DNA from: DASUPK01 sp963821705
Lineage (GTDB): Bacteria > Actinomycetota > Thermoleophilia > Solirubrobacterales > 70-9
Reading direction: 5' to 3'
Assembly: GCA_963821705.1 (NCBI GenBank)
Contig: CAWGEV010000004.1
Location: forward strand, 234,652-298,651
Length of the DNA stretch: 64,000 nt
Positions 51,109-59,761 of the stretch are shown piece by piece. Each line of letters begins with the position of its first letter. The first letter of the stretch is position 1. The translations under genes and the position numbers were made by a program. The notes under the pieces were generated by a model. That model saw only the letters and a list, made by a program, of their open reading frames with translations. It was not told the DNA's origin and made no database searches.

Positions 51109-51974
51109 TCACGGGTTTCCGGCGAGCGCGCGGGCGCGGGGAGCCGGGTCGCGGGCACGCTCGGGCTCCAGCCACCGGTAGATGATGAAGATGATTGCAA
51201 TCGTGAACGGGATCGAGCCGGGCACCCACATCACCCCGGCGGCGAGCTGCTGGTCCGTGAGCGCGCTGATCCCGCCGGGTCGGGTCGCCTCCGCCGCGTA
51301 GGGGGCGTACAGCGGGCGAGCTGGCGAAGGCGAGGACGATCGCGAGCAGCCAGCTGACGACCATCGCCGACGCAACGTAGAGGGCTCGGGCTCCGTCGGG
51401 GAGCGGCGATCGCCAGGGCGGCGAGTCGATCACGCGCGTCCAGAAGAGCAGGCCCGTACCGAAGAAGAGCGCGTGCTCCAGCGGCGTGAACCAGCGGAGA
51501 GCGCAGGGTCGCGTCGTACGCGAACGGGATGTGCCAGACGGCGAGTGTGACCGAGAACAGCAGCCAGGAGGGGACCGGATCGCCGAGGAACCGCGCCGTC
51601 CGGCGCAGGCCGTCCGACCAGCGGCCTTGGGTGACCTCGTGCGCGACCCGCCGGCGAAGTCCGAGCGGGAGGCCCCGCCACATCCTGTTCCATGGCCGGG
51701 CCAGCGCCAGCAACGGAGGAGCGACGAGCAGCAGGAGCACGTGCTGGAGCATGTGCGCCCACTGGAGCTTTGCGGCCCAAGCGTCGATCGGCGATGCGAG
51801 GGCGACGACGATGGTCGCGAGCCCGGTGATGAAGGCGGCCAGTCGCCAGCGGCGCGTCGCGGATGGCTGCGGCCGCACCCCGCGGCCGCCCAGCCAGTAG
51901 AGCCATGCGGCGAGGATCACCCAGAGGAGCGCCGGGTCGGTGGTCCAGCTCAGGGGCAGCGTCGCCGTGGGCAC
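51109..51974 (-). CDS. ctaG: CtaG-type cytochrome c oxidase assembly protein (two frame breaks)
   Basis: The first frame (from 51974) gives the CtaG start (LLWVILAAWLYWLGG), then LQWAHMLQHVLLLLVAPPLL and VWHIPFAYDATLRS. Near 51496 the frame shifts to one reading RWFTPLEHALFFGTGLLFW, and near 51315 to another reading GVMWVPGSIPFTIAIIFII, which ends at 51109. Both shifts are cured by dropping one base. About 287 residues, seven helices. The histidines of the family (AHMLQH, EHALFF) are retained. It assists copper or subunit assembly of the aa3/caa3 oxidase. Confidence 0.88.
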
Positions 51975-51977
51975 GGC

Positions 51978-52593
51978 TCAGACCAGGTAGAGGATCGCCC
52001 AGGCGAGCACCCCGATGCCCGCCAGCAGGCCCCAGTAGAACGCCGCGTCGGCCAGCCCGGGCGGCACGGTTGCCTCCTCCGCGCCTCGATTGCGCACCCC
52101 CTCGGCGAAGAGGATCTCGACCCAGTACAGGGTGAGGATCACGAAGACGACGAAGAGGGTGGTCCAGCCGATGAACACGCTCGCGTAGCCGCCGTCGGTC
52201 GGGCTGAAGTGGAGATTCGCGTATTCGAACACCTGCACCACGCAGCCGGCGAGCCCGAGCACGAGTGCCGTCCCCGCCGCGGCCAGCCAGCCGCGGCTTC
52301 CCACGCGCCGCCCAGGACGCGTAGGCCAGGGCGCCGGCGCTGGCGACGAAGAGGACGACGATTGCGACCCCGTACCTCTGCGGCGGGTCGACACCCGCCG
52401 GGCGCCACAGGTTGCTGTTGTTGAGCGAGCGCAGGTAGAAGTACGCGAACACGAACGCCGCGAAGAACATGATCGTCGTCCCGGCGATCACGCGGGCGCC
52501 GAGCCAGAGGTTCCGCTCGTGCACCTCCGGCGTCTCGTCGAACGGCCCGTCCGCCGAGCTCTCTTGCTGTCCTCTTCCTGGGAGCTTGACCAT
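51978..52593 (-). CDS. ctaE: Cytochrome c oxidase subunit III (one frame break)
   Basis: Frame one (from 52593) has the family N-terminus: NLWLGARVIAGTTIMFFAAF and FAYFYLRSLNNSNLWRP. Near 52311, in a CCC run, the frame shifts, and the second part reads NLHFSPTDGGYASVFIGWTT, LTLYWVEILF and a last helix ending in AILYLV. Repaired length about 204 residues with five helices, the short actinobacterial form. Subunit III stabilises the oxidase and its proton uptake. It starts 2 bases after the cox1 stop. Confidence 0.87.
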
Positions 52594-52595
52594 CG

Positions 52596-54485
52596 CTATC
52601 CGGGGGCCGCCGCCGGTGCCTTCGCGGGTCTGGGCGGCGGGGGTGGGGTTCCGTAGTCATAGGGCTCCGAGTCGATCACCGGGACCTTGTCGAAGTTGTG
52701 CACCGGCACCGGCGTCGGCACCTGCCACTCGAGCGACTTCGAGTCCCACGGATTCGCCTCCGCCGGCTTGCGGACGATCACAAGCGAGTAGAGGACGTTG
52801 GCCAGGAAGACCAGCATCGACAACCCGAGGACGAAGGCGGACACCGACACCCAGATGTTGATCGGCTGGAGGCTCGACGCGTAGGTGGACACTCGCCGCG
52901 GCATCCCCAGCAGCCCGGCGGCGAAGAGCGGGCCGAAGGTGGAGTTGAAGGCGATGAACATCGACCAGAAGTGGATCTTCGCCGAGCGTCTCGTTGAACC
53001 GAAGCCCGATCATCTTCGGCACCCAGTAGTAGATCGCGGCGAAGAAGGCGAAGACCAGGCCGCCCATGATCGTGTAGTGGAAATGGGCCATGACGAAGAA
53101 GCTGCCGTGGGTGCGCGACGTCGCTCGGGGTGTCGGACAGGAATACCCCCGTGATTCCGCCGATGAAGAAGTTGAAGAACCAGGCGAGGCAGAAGAGCAT
53201 CGGGACCGTGTAGCGGATGCTCGCCCGCCAGAGTGTCGCCATGCCGCAGAGGAAGATGAACCCGGTGGGCACCGAGATCACCTCGGTGGAGAGCATGTAG
53301 AAGGGCCGCAGGGCCGAGTTGATGCCGCTGACGAACAGGTGGTGCTGCCAGACGAAGAAGCTCAGCAGCGCCACGCCGAGCATGCCCGCGACCGCCAGGC
53401 GATAGCCCCAGAGCGGCTTGCGGGCGAACACGGGGAGCAACTCGAGGATGATCCCGAACCCGGGCAGGGCTAATACGTAGACCTCCGGATGGCCGAAGAA
53501 CCAGAACAGGTTCTCGTACAGGTAGGGGCTGCCTCCCGAGGCGGACTGGAAGAACGAGGTCTGCGCGGTCCGGTCGAGCCCCACCATCAGGAGGACGGCC
53601 GTCAGGACGGGCGCCGCGAGGACCATCAGGCCCGATGTGCAGAGAGCTCCCCAGCAGAAGATGGGCAGCCGCCCCCAGGTCAGCCCGGGTGCCCGCATGG
53701 TCACGATCGTCGCGATCAGGTTGAGCCCGAGGAGCGTCATCGAGACCCCGACGAGGATGAAGAAGATGATGTACGAGTCGAATTCCCATGTTCGCCTGGA
53801 CGTTCAGTGGCCCGTAGCCGGTCCAGCCGGTGGGAAGGCCGCCGAAGAAGAGCGGCGCTCGTGAGGATCGCCCCGGCCGCCATCAGCAGCCAGAAGGTGA
53901 GTGCCTCGATCCGCGGGAAGGCCATCCGCTTCGCGCCGATCATCAGCGGGACGAAGTAGTTGGCGAACGGGCCGAGGACGCCCGAGGTCATGATCCCCAT
54001 CATCATCGCGCCGTGCAGGCTGACGATCGTCAGGTAGTTGCCGGCGCCGAAGAGCTGGGGCGAGGGGCGGAGCAGCTCGGCCCGGATCAGCATCGCGTTC
54101 ACTCCGCCGATGAAGAAGAAGATGCCGATCCCGACCAGGTACTGCAGCCCGATCACCTTGTGGTCGGTGCAGAGGCCGAAGTAGCGGCGGATGCCGCCTT
54201 CCTCGTTCTCGTGGTGTGAGCGGCTCCCGCCCGGTCATCCTCGCCAGGGGGTACCTGAGCGAACCCGAGCCCGCCGAGGAAGCCGACGACGAAGAACAGG
54301 TACGCCAGGAAGAGCGCTATGTCGTTCTGCCCCGTGTCGGCGACGTACTCGTAGTTCGTGAAATGGATCTGGTGGCCCAGCCACCAGCCGAAGTAGAAGC
54401 CGACGATCCCGAGCAGGATTCCGCTGATCACGTTGAAGCCGATCAGGCCACGCAGAGGGGGGCGGGCTGTCCGTTCGGTGTTCAT
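52596..54485 (-). CDS. ctaD: Cytochrome c oxidase subunit I with N-terminal two-helix extension (six frame breaks)
   Basis: The coding sense runs from 54485 to 52596 through shifts near 54254, 54227, 53854, 53786, 53110 and 52982; each is cured by removing one base. The repaired protein begins with a ~90-residue extension of two helices (GILLGIVGFYFGWWLGHQ, DIALFLAYLFFVVGFLGGL) and continues as a normal subunit I: SLHGAMMMGI (heme a His), FFGHPEVYVLALPG (Cu-B His/Tyr), FVWQHHLFVSG (Cu-B His pair) and MAHFHYTIMGG (heme ligands). All metal ligands survive. It reduces O2 to water while pumping protons. It overlaps cox2 by 4 bases. Confidence 0.92.
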
Positions 54486-55312
54486 CCGGCCCTCCTATGG
54501 GGAGCGGGGTTGTAGTGGGACCTGAACTTGGGAAGGGCGCCGGTCGCCGGGCCGAACGCCACCTGCTGGCGGTGGATCCAGGCGAGGAAGTTGCTGTCGC
54601 TCATCACCTCGCCGGTGTCGAACATGTGCCCGTGGAAGAGCCCGCAGAGCTCGGCGCAGCGAATCGAGAAGCTGCGGACCTCGCTGGGGCGCACGAAGGC
54701 GACGTTGTCGACCCCCGGATTGGCGTCTGCCTTCACCCCGAGGTCGTGCGCCCAGAACGAGTGGATCACGTCGAGCGAGGTGACGTGCAGCGCGATGTTC
54801 CGGTCGACCGGGAGCTGCCAGGTGGGGCGTCTCCACGCCCCCGAAGGTCGGGTAGCGGTAGGTGAACGCCCACTGCTGGGCGATCACCTGAACCGGGAGC
54901 ACGCTGCCCGACGGCTTGGCGACCGGGTCCGCGCCCTGCCCGCCGCCGGCGCCCTCGTCGAACAGCCGAACGGTGCCGTAGCCCGCCAGGAAGAGCACGA
55001 TCACCGAGGTCGCCGCCAGCCAGGTGGTCTGGATGCCTCGGTTGCCACGGATCGCCAGCCCCTCCTCGGGCCCCTCGTCCCGCCGGCGGAAGACGATCAG
55101 CGTGTAGGCGAAGAAGACGATCATCAGCGCGGCGATCGGCGTCACGACCCCGAGCAGCACGGTGTTGTCCGTCGACCTGTCCGGAGGCCACGTTGGAGCC
55201 GTTGCCCGGCGGCAGACCCGGCGCCCATCACCAGGACCACGATGGGCGTCGCGATGATGCTGAGCGCGGCCCACAGGATCAGGATTCGTCTGAAGTGTGG
55301 GGGCTCGGGCAT
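54482..55312 (-). CDS. ctaC: Cytochrome c oxidase subunit II (three frame breaks)
   Basis: The start ATG 55312 (MPEPPHFRRILILW) gives the first membrane helix. Frame shifts near 55225, 55176 and 54825, each cured by removing one base, connect PIAALMIVFFAYTLIVFRRR (second helix), VIAQQWAFTYRYP and the CuA domain HSFWAHDLGVKAD, FSIRCAELCGLFHGHM. The Cys-Glu-Cys-His-Met ligand set of CuA is intact. Repaired length about 275 residues; no heme c motif is attached, so this is aa3- rather than caa3-type. It receives electrons from cytochrome c. Confidence 0.9.
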
Positions 55313-55324
55313 CGTCGCTCGGGC

Positions 55325-55985
55325 TCAGACCACGTGCAGGAAGCCGTCCATGTAGCCGATCGTCTGCATCGGCCCGCCGAAGCCGGTGAAGAAGCCGGCC
55401 GCGCACGGCACGAAGCATTGCCACCGTATCCACCCGCGCTTGCCCGTGCGGATCGTGAAGGTGACGGTCTCGTGCGCCTGGCTCAGGGAGCACGGCATCT
55501 CCGAGCACTGATTCGGGGCGTCGTCGGCGACGCCCTTGATCGGGACCACGATCCCCATCTGCGGAACGGTGAAGGTGTGGGAGGCGGCGTCAGGGGAGAT
55601 GTTCTTCACCGTCTTCCCGTCGAGCTGCATGGTCCCGCCGACGGTGCCCTGGACCTGGGAGAGGAACGGGTTACGCAGGCCGCTCTCGCCGTCGAAGTTG
55701 AGGACGGTGATGTGGACCAGGGAGTGGGCGGGCACGTCGAAGGTCGTGGTGTGCTTCCACTGATCTCCCTCGACGCACGAGATAGGAGACCCAGGTCGGA
55801 TGTCCACCGAGCTTTCCGACCGCCGGAGTGGTGCCCAGTGTGAGCTGCGCCTGGGCCGGCCCGGTCTGCTGCGCCGAGACCGGAGTCGGAGCGCGCACGA
55901 GCTTGTTGACGTAGAGCCCGATCGCGAGAGCGACGATCACGACTCCGACGACGATTGCAAGCCAACGCGCAGCAGCGGAATTCAC
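55325..55985 (-). CDS. Membrane-anchored cupredoxin-like protein of the oxidase cluster (one frame break)
   Basis: One N-terminal helix (WLAIVVGVVIVALAIGLYV) anchors a ~170-residue beta domain. The frame changes near 55780; the second part reads DVPAHSLVHITVLNFDGESG, FTVPQMGIVVPIKG and the C-terminal WQCFVPCAAGFFTGFGGPM. That last stretch, with CxxxC and Met/Gly residues, resembles the copper-binding end of cupredoxins. It is the first gene of the cox run and may act as an electron donor or copper carrier to subunit II. Which metal, if any, it binds is unproven. Confidence 0.7.
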
Positions 55986-56058
55986 TCCATCGACTCTCCT
56001 TCCGCGTTGCCCCGGACACAGCCCGCGCGAGGGGAGCGTGCGGGACTCTATACCCGTG

Positions 56059-56295
56059 TCAAGACGCCGTCAAGCAGGGATGTGCTCTCGGCGCGACTTG
56101 CACGGATCTCGCCCAGCGGAGGGTCGATGACGGGGAGCGGCTCGATCGGGGATCGGATCGGGCCCACGCCGGCCTCCGCCGCCGCCACCCTTTCCGTGAC
56201 CGTCGGTTCCGCCCTTTCGACTCGAAGCGCCGCACGCAGAGAACAAGGCCGATGAAGACGGTGCTGCCGAGCATCGACAGCAGGAAGATGAACAT
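56059..56295 (-). CDS. Possible small membrane protein
   Basis: 78 residues. A good hydrophobic N-terminal helix (MFIFLLSMLGSTVFIGLVLC) is followed by Arg/Ser-rich low complexity that may not be real coding sequence. It could be a one-helix membrane protein with a basic tail, but no ribosome site is clear. Another 134 bases to 56429 hold nothing recognisable. Confidence 0.3.
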   Translation of the reverse strand: MFIFLLSMLGSTVFIGLVLCVRRFESKGRNRRSRKGWRRRRPAWARSDPRSSRSPSSTLRWARSVQVAPRAHPCLTAS

Positions 56296-56429
56296 GCCTC
56301 AGAGTATGCCGCCGACGCGCGAGAGAGGGCGCGCGACCCCGTCAGCGGGAGCTGGTGCTGCTCCTGGTTCGCTCTCGCCCTTCCACTTGTGCGGGACGTC
56401 CCAGACCGCCCGTCCCCGCGGCTCCCGAC

Positions 56430-57656
56430 TCAGGCGGCAACGGCGGTCTTGGTCGCGACCACGCCATCCTCCAGTAGACGGCCGATCTCAGCATCGCTGA
56501 GGCCGAGCACCTCCGCGAGCACCTCGTCGGTGTGCTCACCGAGCAGTGGGGCGCGGCGCACCGGCACGCGCTCGACCTGACCGAACTCGAGCGGCGAGCC
56601 CGCCATCAGATGGGAGCCGATCCCCGGCTGCTCGACCTCGTCGAACATCGGGTTATCGGTCGAACAGCGCGGATCTCCGTCGACGAGCTCCATGAACGTC
56701 TGGTAAGGGCCCCAGCAGACCCCGTGCGCGTCGAAGACCTCCCGGATCTCGTCCAACGTGCGGGCGGTGGTCCATGGCTTCAGCGTCGCGCCGATCACCT
56801 CGCGTGCGACGAACCGATCACCTTCCTTGTCTAGGTCAACATCGAGCATCCGCTCCAGGGCCTCGAAGGCCTCGCCGAGACCGGTCGCCTCGACGAGGCT
56901 CCTCCACTGGCGCAGGGTCAATGCCACGATCATGATGCGCTGCCCCCCCTTGGTCAGGAAATCGCGGCCGAAAGCCCCGTAGAGGTAGTTGCCGTCCTTG
57001 GGCCGCTCCCGGCGGCAGATCTGCGCCTCGGCGATCTTGCCGAGGTTGCCGACCATCGCGAAGGCGACGTCGGAGAGCGCGACCCTGACCAACTGGCCCT
57101 TGCCGGTCCGGGTCCGGTGCCGTTCGGCCGCCAGCATCCCGCCCGCGGCCAGAGTACCCGTGATCGCATCCCACGCCGGCAACAGGTGGTTGAAGGGAAC
57201 CGAGAGGTGCCGCGGGCCGGTTGCCCAGGGAAACCCGGTGGCCGGGTTGACGGTGTAGTCCACCGCGGAGGTGCCGTCGTAATTGCCGTTGATGCTGACC
57301 ATGACCAGATCCTCTCGGCCCTCCCGCAGCGCCTCGTAGTCGAGCCAGCCCCGGGCCGGGAAGTTGGTCAGGAAGAGACCGGCCTCGTCACCGGGAGCGG
57401 TGATCAGGGCGGTCGCGAGTTCCCGGCCTGCGGGCGATCGGAGGTCCACCTGGATCGAGCGCTTGCCCTTGTTCATGCCCGCCCAGAAGAGGCTCTTGCC
57501 GTCTTCCGTCACCGGCCAGCGGTCTTGATCGAGGCCCCCGCCGATCGGGTCAAAGCGGATCACATCGGCGCCGAGCTGCGCCAGCGTCATGCCTCCCAGG
57601 GGCGCCGCCACGAAGGCGGAGCCCTCCACAATTCGCATGCCGTCCAGAATTCCCAT
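56430..57656 (-). CDS. CaiB/BaiF CoA-transferase, 2-methylfumaryl-CoA isomerase (Mct)-like
   Basis: 408 residues of the class III CoA-transferase fold: GMRIVEGSAFVAAPLGGMTL at the start, GADVIRFDPIGGGLDQDRWP, NKGKRSIQVDLRSP and LFLTNFPARGWLDYEAL. The catalytic aspartate is in the region LLPAWDAITGTLAAGGML. The overall pattern matches the mesaconyl-CoA C1-C4 transferase group, which moves CoA within mesaconyl-CoA in the 3-hydroxypropionate bi-cycle. The neighbours (a double-hotdog hydratase and a citrate-lyase-like lyase) fit this pathway. The specific activity is inferred from family resemblance and context. Confidence 0.82.
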   Translation of the reverse strand: MGILDGMRIVEGSAFVAAPLGGMTLAQLGADVIRFDPIGGGLDQDRWPVTEDGKSLFWAGMNKGKRSIQVDLRSPAGRELATALITAPGDEAGLFLTNFPARGWLDYEALREGREDLVMVSINGNYDGTSAVDYTVNPATGFPWATGPRHLSVPFNHLLPAWDAITGTLAAGGMLAAERHRTRTGKGQLVRVALSDVAFAMVGNLGKIAEAQICRRERPKDGNYLYGAFGRDFLTKGGQRIMIVALTLRQWRSLVEATGLGEAFEALERMLDVDLDKEGDRFVAREVIGATLKPWTTARTLDEIREVFDAHGVCWGPYQTFMELVDGDPRCSTDNPMFDEVEQPGIGSHLMAGSPLEFGQVERVPVRRAPLLGEHTDEVLAEVLGLSDAEIGRLLEDGVVATKTAVAA

Positions 57657-57674
57657 CTCGCGAACCCCTTTCCT

Positions 57675-58697
57675 CTAGGCCATCAATCCGACGAAGCTCC
57701 AGTCGAGAACCTGGGCGATCTCACCACTCTCGAAACGGTCCGCCTGCACCCGAGCGCGCAGGTCGACCAGGCCTCCGCCCCCCTCGAGCTGTTGCGCCCC
57801 CTCGACGCTGAGTTCGGTCGCCAGGACGTCGTTCTCGAACACTGGAGCGAGGTGGTCGCAGCCATGCCAGGCGACAATCGTGACCAGATTGGGAATCGCT
57901 CGCGTGGCCTGCGCTGCCGCGACGGCGATCGTGTGGCCGCCGTAAACGAGCCGGCGCCCATGCGCGCTCGCCCCGGGATCGGTGTGCGCCTTGGCGAGGT
58001 TGAGGGTGAGTCGGGCCAACTCCGGCGCCGAGCTCACGGTATCGCGGCCGCCGACCACGATGGTGGCTCCGACCTCGAGTTCGGCGAAGTGCGCACCCGG
58101 GACACGCTCTCGGAAGCGGTCGAGCCTCCACTTGCCGGGGATGGCGGCAGCGACCCGCTCCGGGTCGAGCTCGTCGGGAATATCCTCGAAACGGTCGGCG
58201 TGTCCGGTCTCGGCCGTCGGGTCTCGCAGCGGGATCATCGGGCAGCGCCAGAAGTCGAGCACAATCTCGCCACGCTGGTTCTCCGTCTGGATCCGCAGGG
58301 CGACCAGTCCGCTCGGCGTGCCGTCCTCCCGGGCCCGGTTCTGCTTCAGCCCGACGACCTCGGTTTGAGTTCGCAGCGTGTCGCCGATATGAACTGGATG
58401 GAGCAGCACCAGGCCCCGGTAGAAGAGGTTGCCCAGAACACGCTGGGTCGGCCCGGTCGACTGACCGATGGCGACGTCACAGACCAGGTTCGGATGCGCC
58501 AGGACCCGGTCCCGTGCCGTGACCGCGGCGCTCAGCTCGGCGTCGAGCGGCAACCTCAACCTGTCTCCGAGCAGCGCCTGATGGAGGGCCGCATGGCCGG
58601 AGGTGAGCGTAAGAGCGGGCGCTTCGTCGAAGACGTCGCCAACCTCGAAGTCCTCGAAATGTGGACCGTCGCTGACGATCCGCTGCCTCGCTTCCAA
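57675..58697 (-). CDS. MaoC-like hydratase with two hotdog domains, mesaconyl-CoA hydratase-like
   Basis: 340 residues from a TTG with GGAGGAGAA just before it. Two MaoC/hotdog halves: the first with FEDFEVGDVFDEAPALTLTS and LVCDVAIGQSTGPTQRVLGN, the second with FAELEVGATIVVGGRDTVSS and LVYGGHTIAVAAAQATRAIP. Double-hotdog hydratases of this kind add water to mesaconyl-CoA to give beta-methylmalyl-CoA or citramalyl-CoA. It is encoded 18 bases before the Mct-like gene on the same strand and is divergent from the lyase gene, so all three are probably one pathway. Confidence 0.82.
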   Translation of the reverse strand: MEARQRIVSDGPHFEDFEVGDVFDEAPALTLTSGHAALHQALLGDRLRLPLDAELSAAVTARDRVLAHPNLVCDVAIGQSTGPTQRVLGNLFYRGLVLLHPVHIGDTLRTQTEVVGLKQNRAREDGTPSGLVALRIQTENQRGEIVLDFWRCPMIPLRDPTAETGHADRFEDIPDELDPERVAAAIPGKWRLDRFRERVPGAHFAELEVGATIVVGGRDTVSSAPELARLTLNLAKAHTDPGASAHGRRLVYGGHTIAVAAAQATRAIPNLVTIVAWHGCDHLAPVFENDVLATELSVEGAQQLEGGGGLVDLRARVQADRFESGEIAQVLDWSFVGLMA

Positions 58698-58790
58698 TTC
58701 TCCTCCTCGACGTGACCGCGCCGTCCCGGTCCGAGGCTTGTGGCATGAGGCACGTGAGGCTAGCTGATCCCGAGACTATGCTCGCGAGGC

Positions 58791-59681
58791 GTGAGATCCC
58801 GCCGCTCCTGCCTCTCGGTTCCCGCCTCTTCGGCGAAGATGCTCGCCAAGGCGCGGTCGCTGCCGGCCGACGAGATCGTGATCGATCTCGAGGACTCCGT
58901 CACGCCCGACGCGAAGGAAGCGGCGCGATCCGCAGCCTGCGCTGCCATCGCCCAGGACTGGGACGGCCGGGCCGTGGCGGTTCGCGTCAATGCATCGGGC
59001 ACCGAGTGGTGGGAGCGTGACGTGACCGAGCTCGCCAAGGCCGACGGCGGCGCGCTTGGCAGCCTGGTGATCCCGAAGTGCGAGGCGGCTGCCCAGATCG
59101 AAGCAGTCGAGCGCCTGCTCGAGGGAACGGAGGGCGGCGCTGGCTTCGACCGGCCTCGTGTCGGTCTGCAGGCGCTGATTGAGACCGCCGCCGGGCTCGT
59201 CCGCGTGGGCGAGATCGCCGGCGCTGGTCTTCGGCTCGAGACGATGATCGTCGGCTACGCCGATCTGGGGGCCTCGCTCGGCCGTCAACCGGAAGGCCGG
59301 TATCCGGGTGACCGCTGGCATTGGGTGCGCGAGACCGTGCTCGTCAACGCTCGCGCCGCCGGCCTGACGGCGATCGACGGGCCACACCTGGACGTCTCAG
59401 ACGAGGATGGGCTTCGGTCCTCCGCCTCGAGCGCTCGCTCCCTGGGCTACGACGGCAAGTGGGCGATCCACCCGACTCAGCTCGACCCGCTCAACGAGAT
59501 CTTCTCCCCGACGCCGGCGGAGTTGGAGCGCGCCCACGCCGTGCTGAAGGCACTGGAGGCCGCCGGGGATCGAGGCGCCGTGCAGCTAGATGGCGAGATG
59601 ATCGATGAGGCCAGCCGGAAGCAGGCCGACCAACTGATCGCGCGGGGCAAGGCGGCGGGCATGGGCGCGACCGAGGCCTAA
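58791..59681 (+). CDS. HpcH/HpaI-CitE-type lyase, malyl-CoA/citramalyl-CoA lyase-like
   Basis: 296 residues from a GTG. The CitE barrel carries SCLSVPASSAKMLAKARSLP, the Mg-site IDLEDSVTPDAKEAAR near residue 32, VRVNASGTEWWERD, VGLQALIETAAGLVRVGEI with the catalytic Glu, and YDGKWAIHPTQLDPLNEIFS near 220. These enzymes cleave malyl-CoA, beta-methylmalyl-CoA or citramalyl-CoA. With the divergent hydratase and Mct-like genes, cleavage of citramalyl-CoA to acetyl-CoA and pyruvate is the most economical reading. The pyruvate could feed the dikinase encoded next. Confidence 0.85.
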   Translation: MRSRRSCLSVPASSAKMLAKARSLPADEIVIDLEDSVTPDAKEAARSAACAAIAQDWDGRAVAVRVNASGTEWWERDVTELAKADGGALGSLVIPKCEAAAQIEAVERLLEGTEGGAGFDRPRVGLQALIETAAGLVRVGEIAGAGLRLETMIVGYADLGASLGRQPEGRYPGDRWHWVRETVLVNARAAGLTAIDGPHLDVSDEDGLRSSASSARSLGYDGKWAIHPTQLDPLNEIFSPTPAELERAHAVLKALEAAGDRGAVQLDGEMIDEASRKQADQLIARGKAAGMGATEA

Positions 59682-59761
59682 GGTCGCGGATCCCCGGGGT
59701 TGGCAAGGAGGCACCCGTCACCGGGGCGGCCTCAACCACCCAGGAGCCTACGCCGGCCGCC

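Noticed and set aside
51109..55985. Genuine pseudogenisation of the aa3 oxidase, leaving only the bd oxidase
   Set aside because: All breaks are +1 in short runs, with all ligands conserved. Base over-calling is simpler; listed as a finding to test rather than as a decayed operon.
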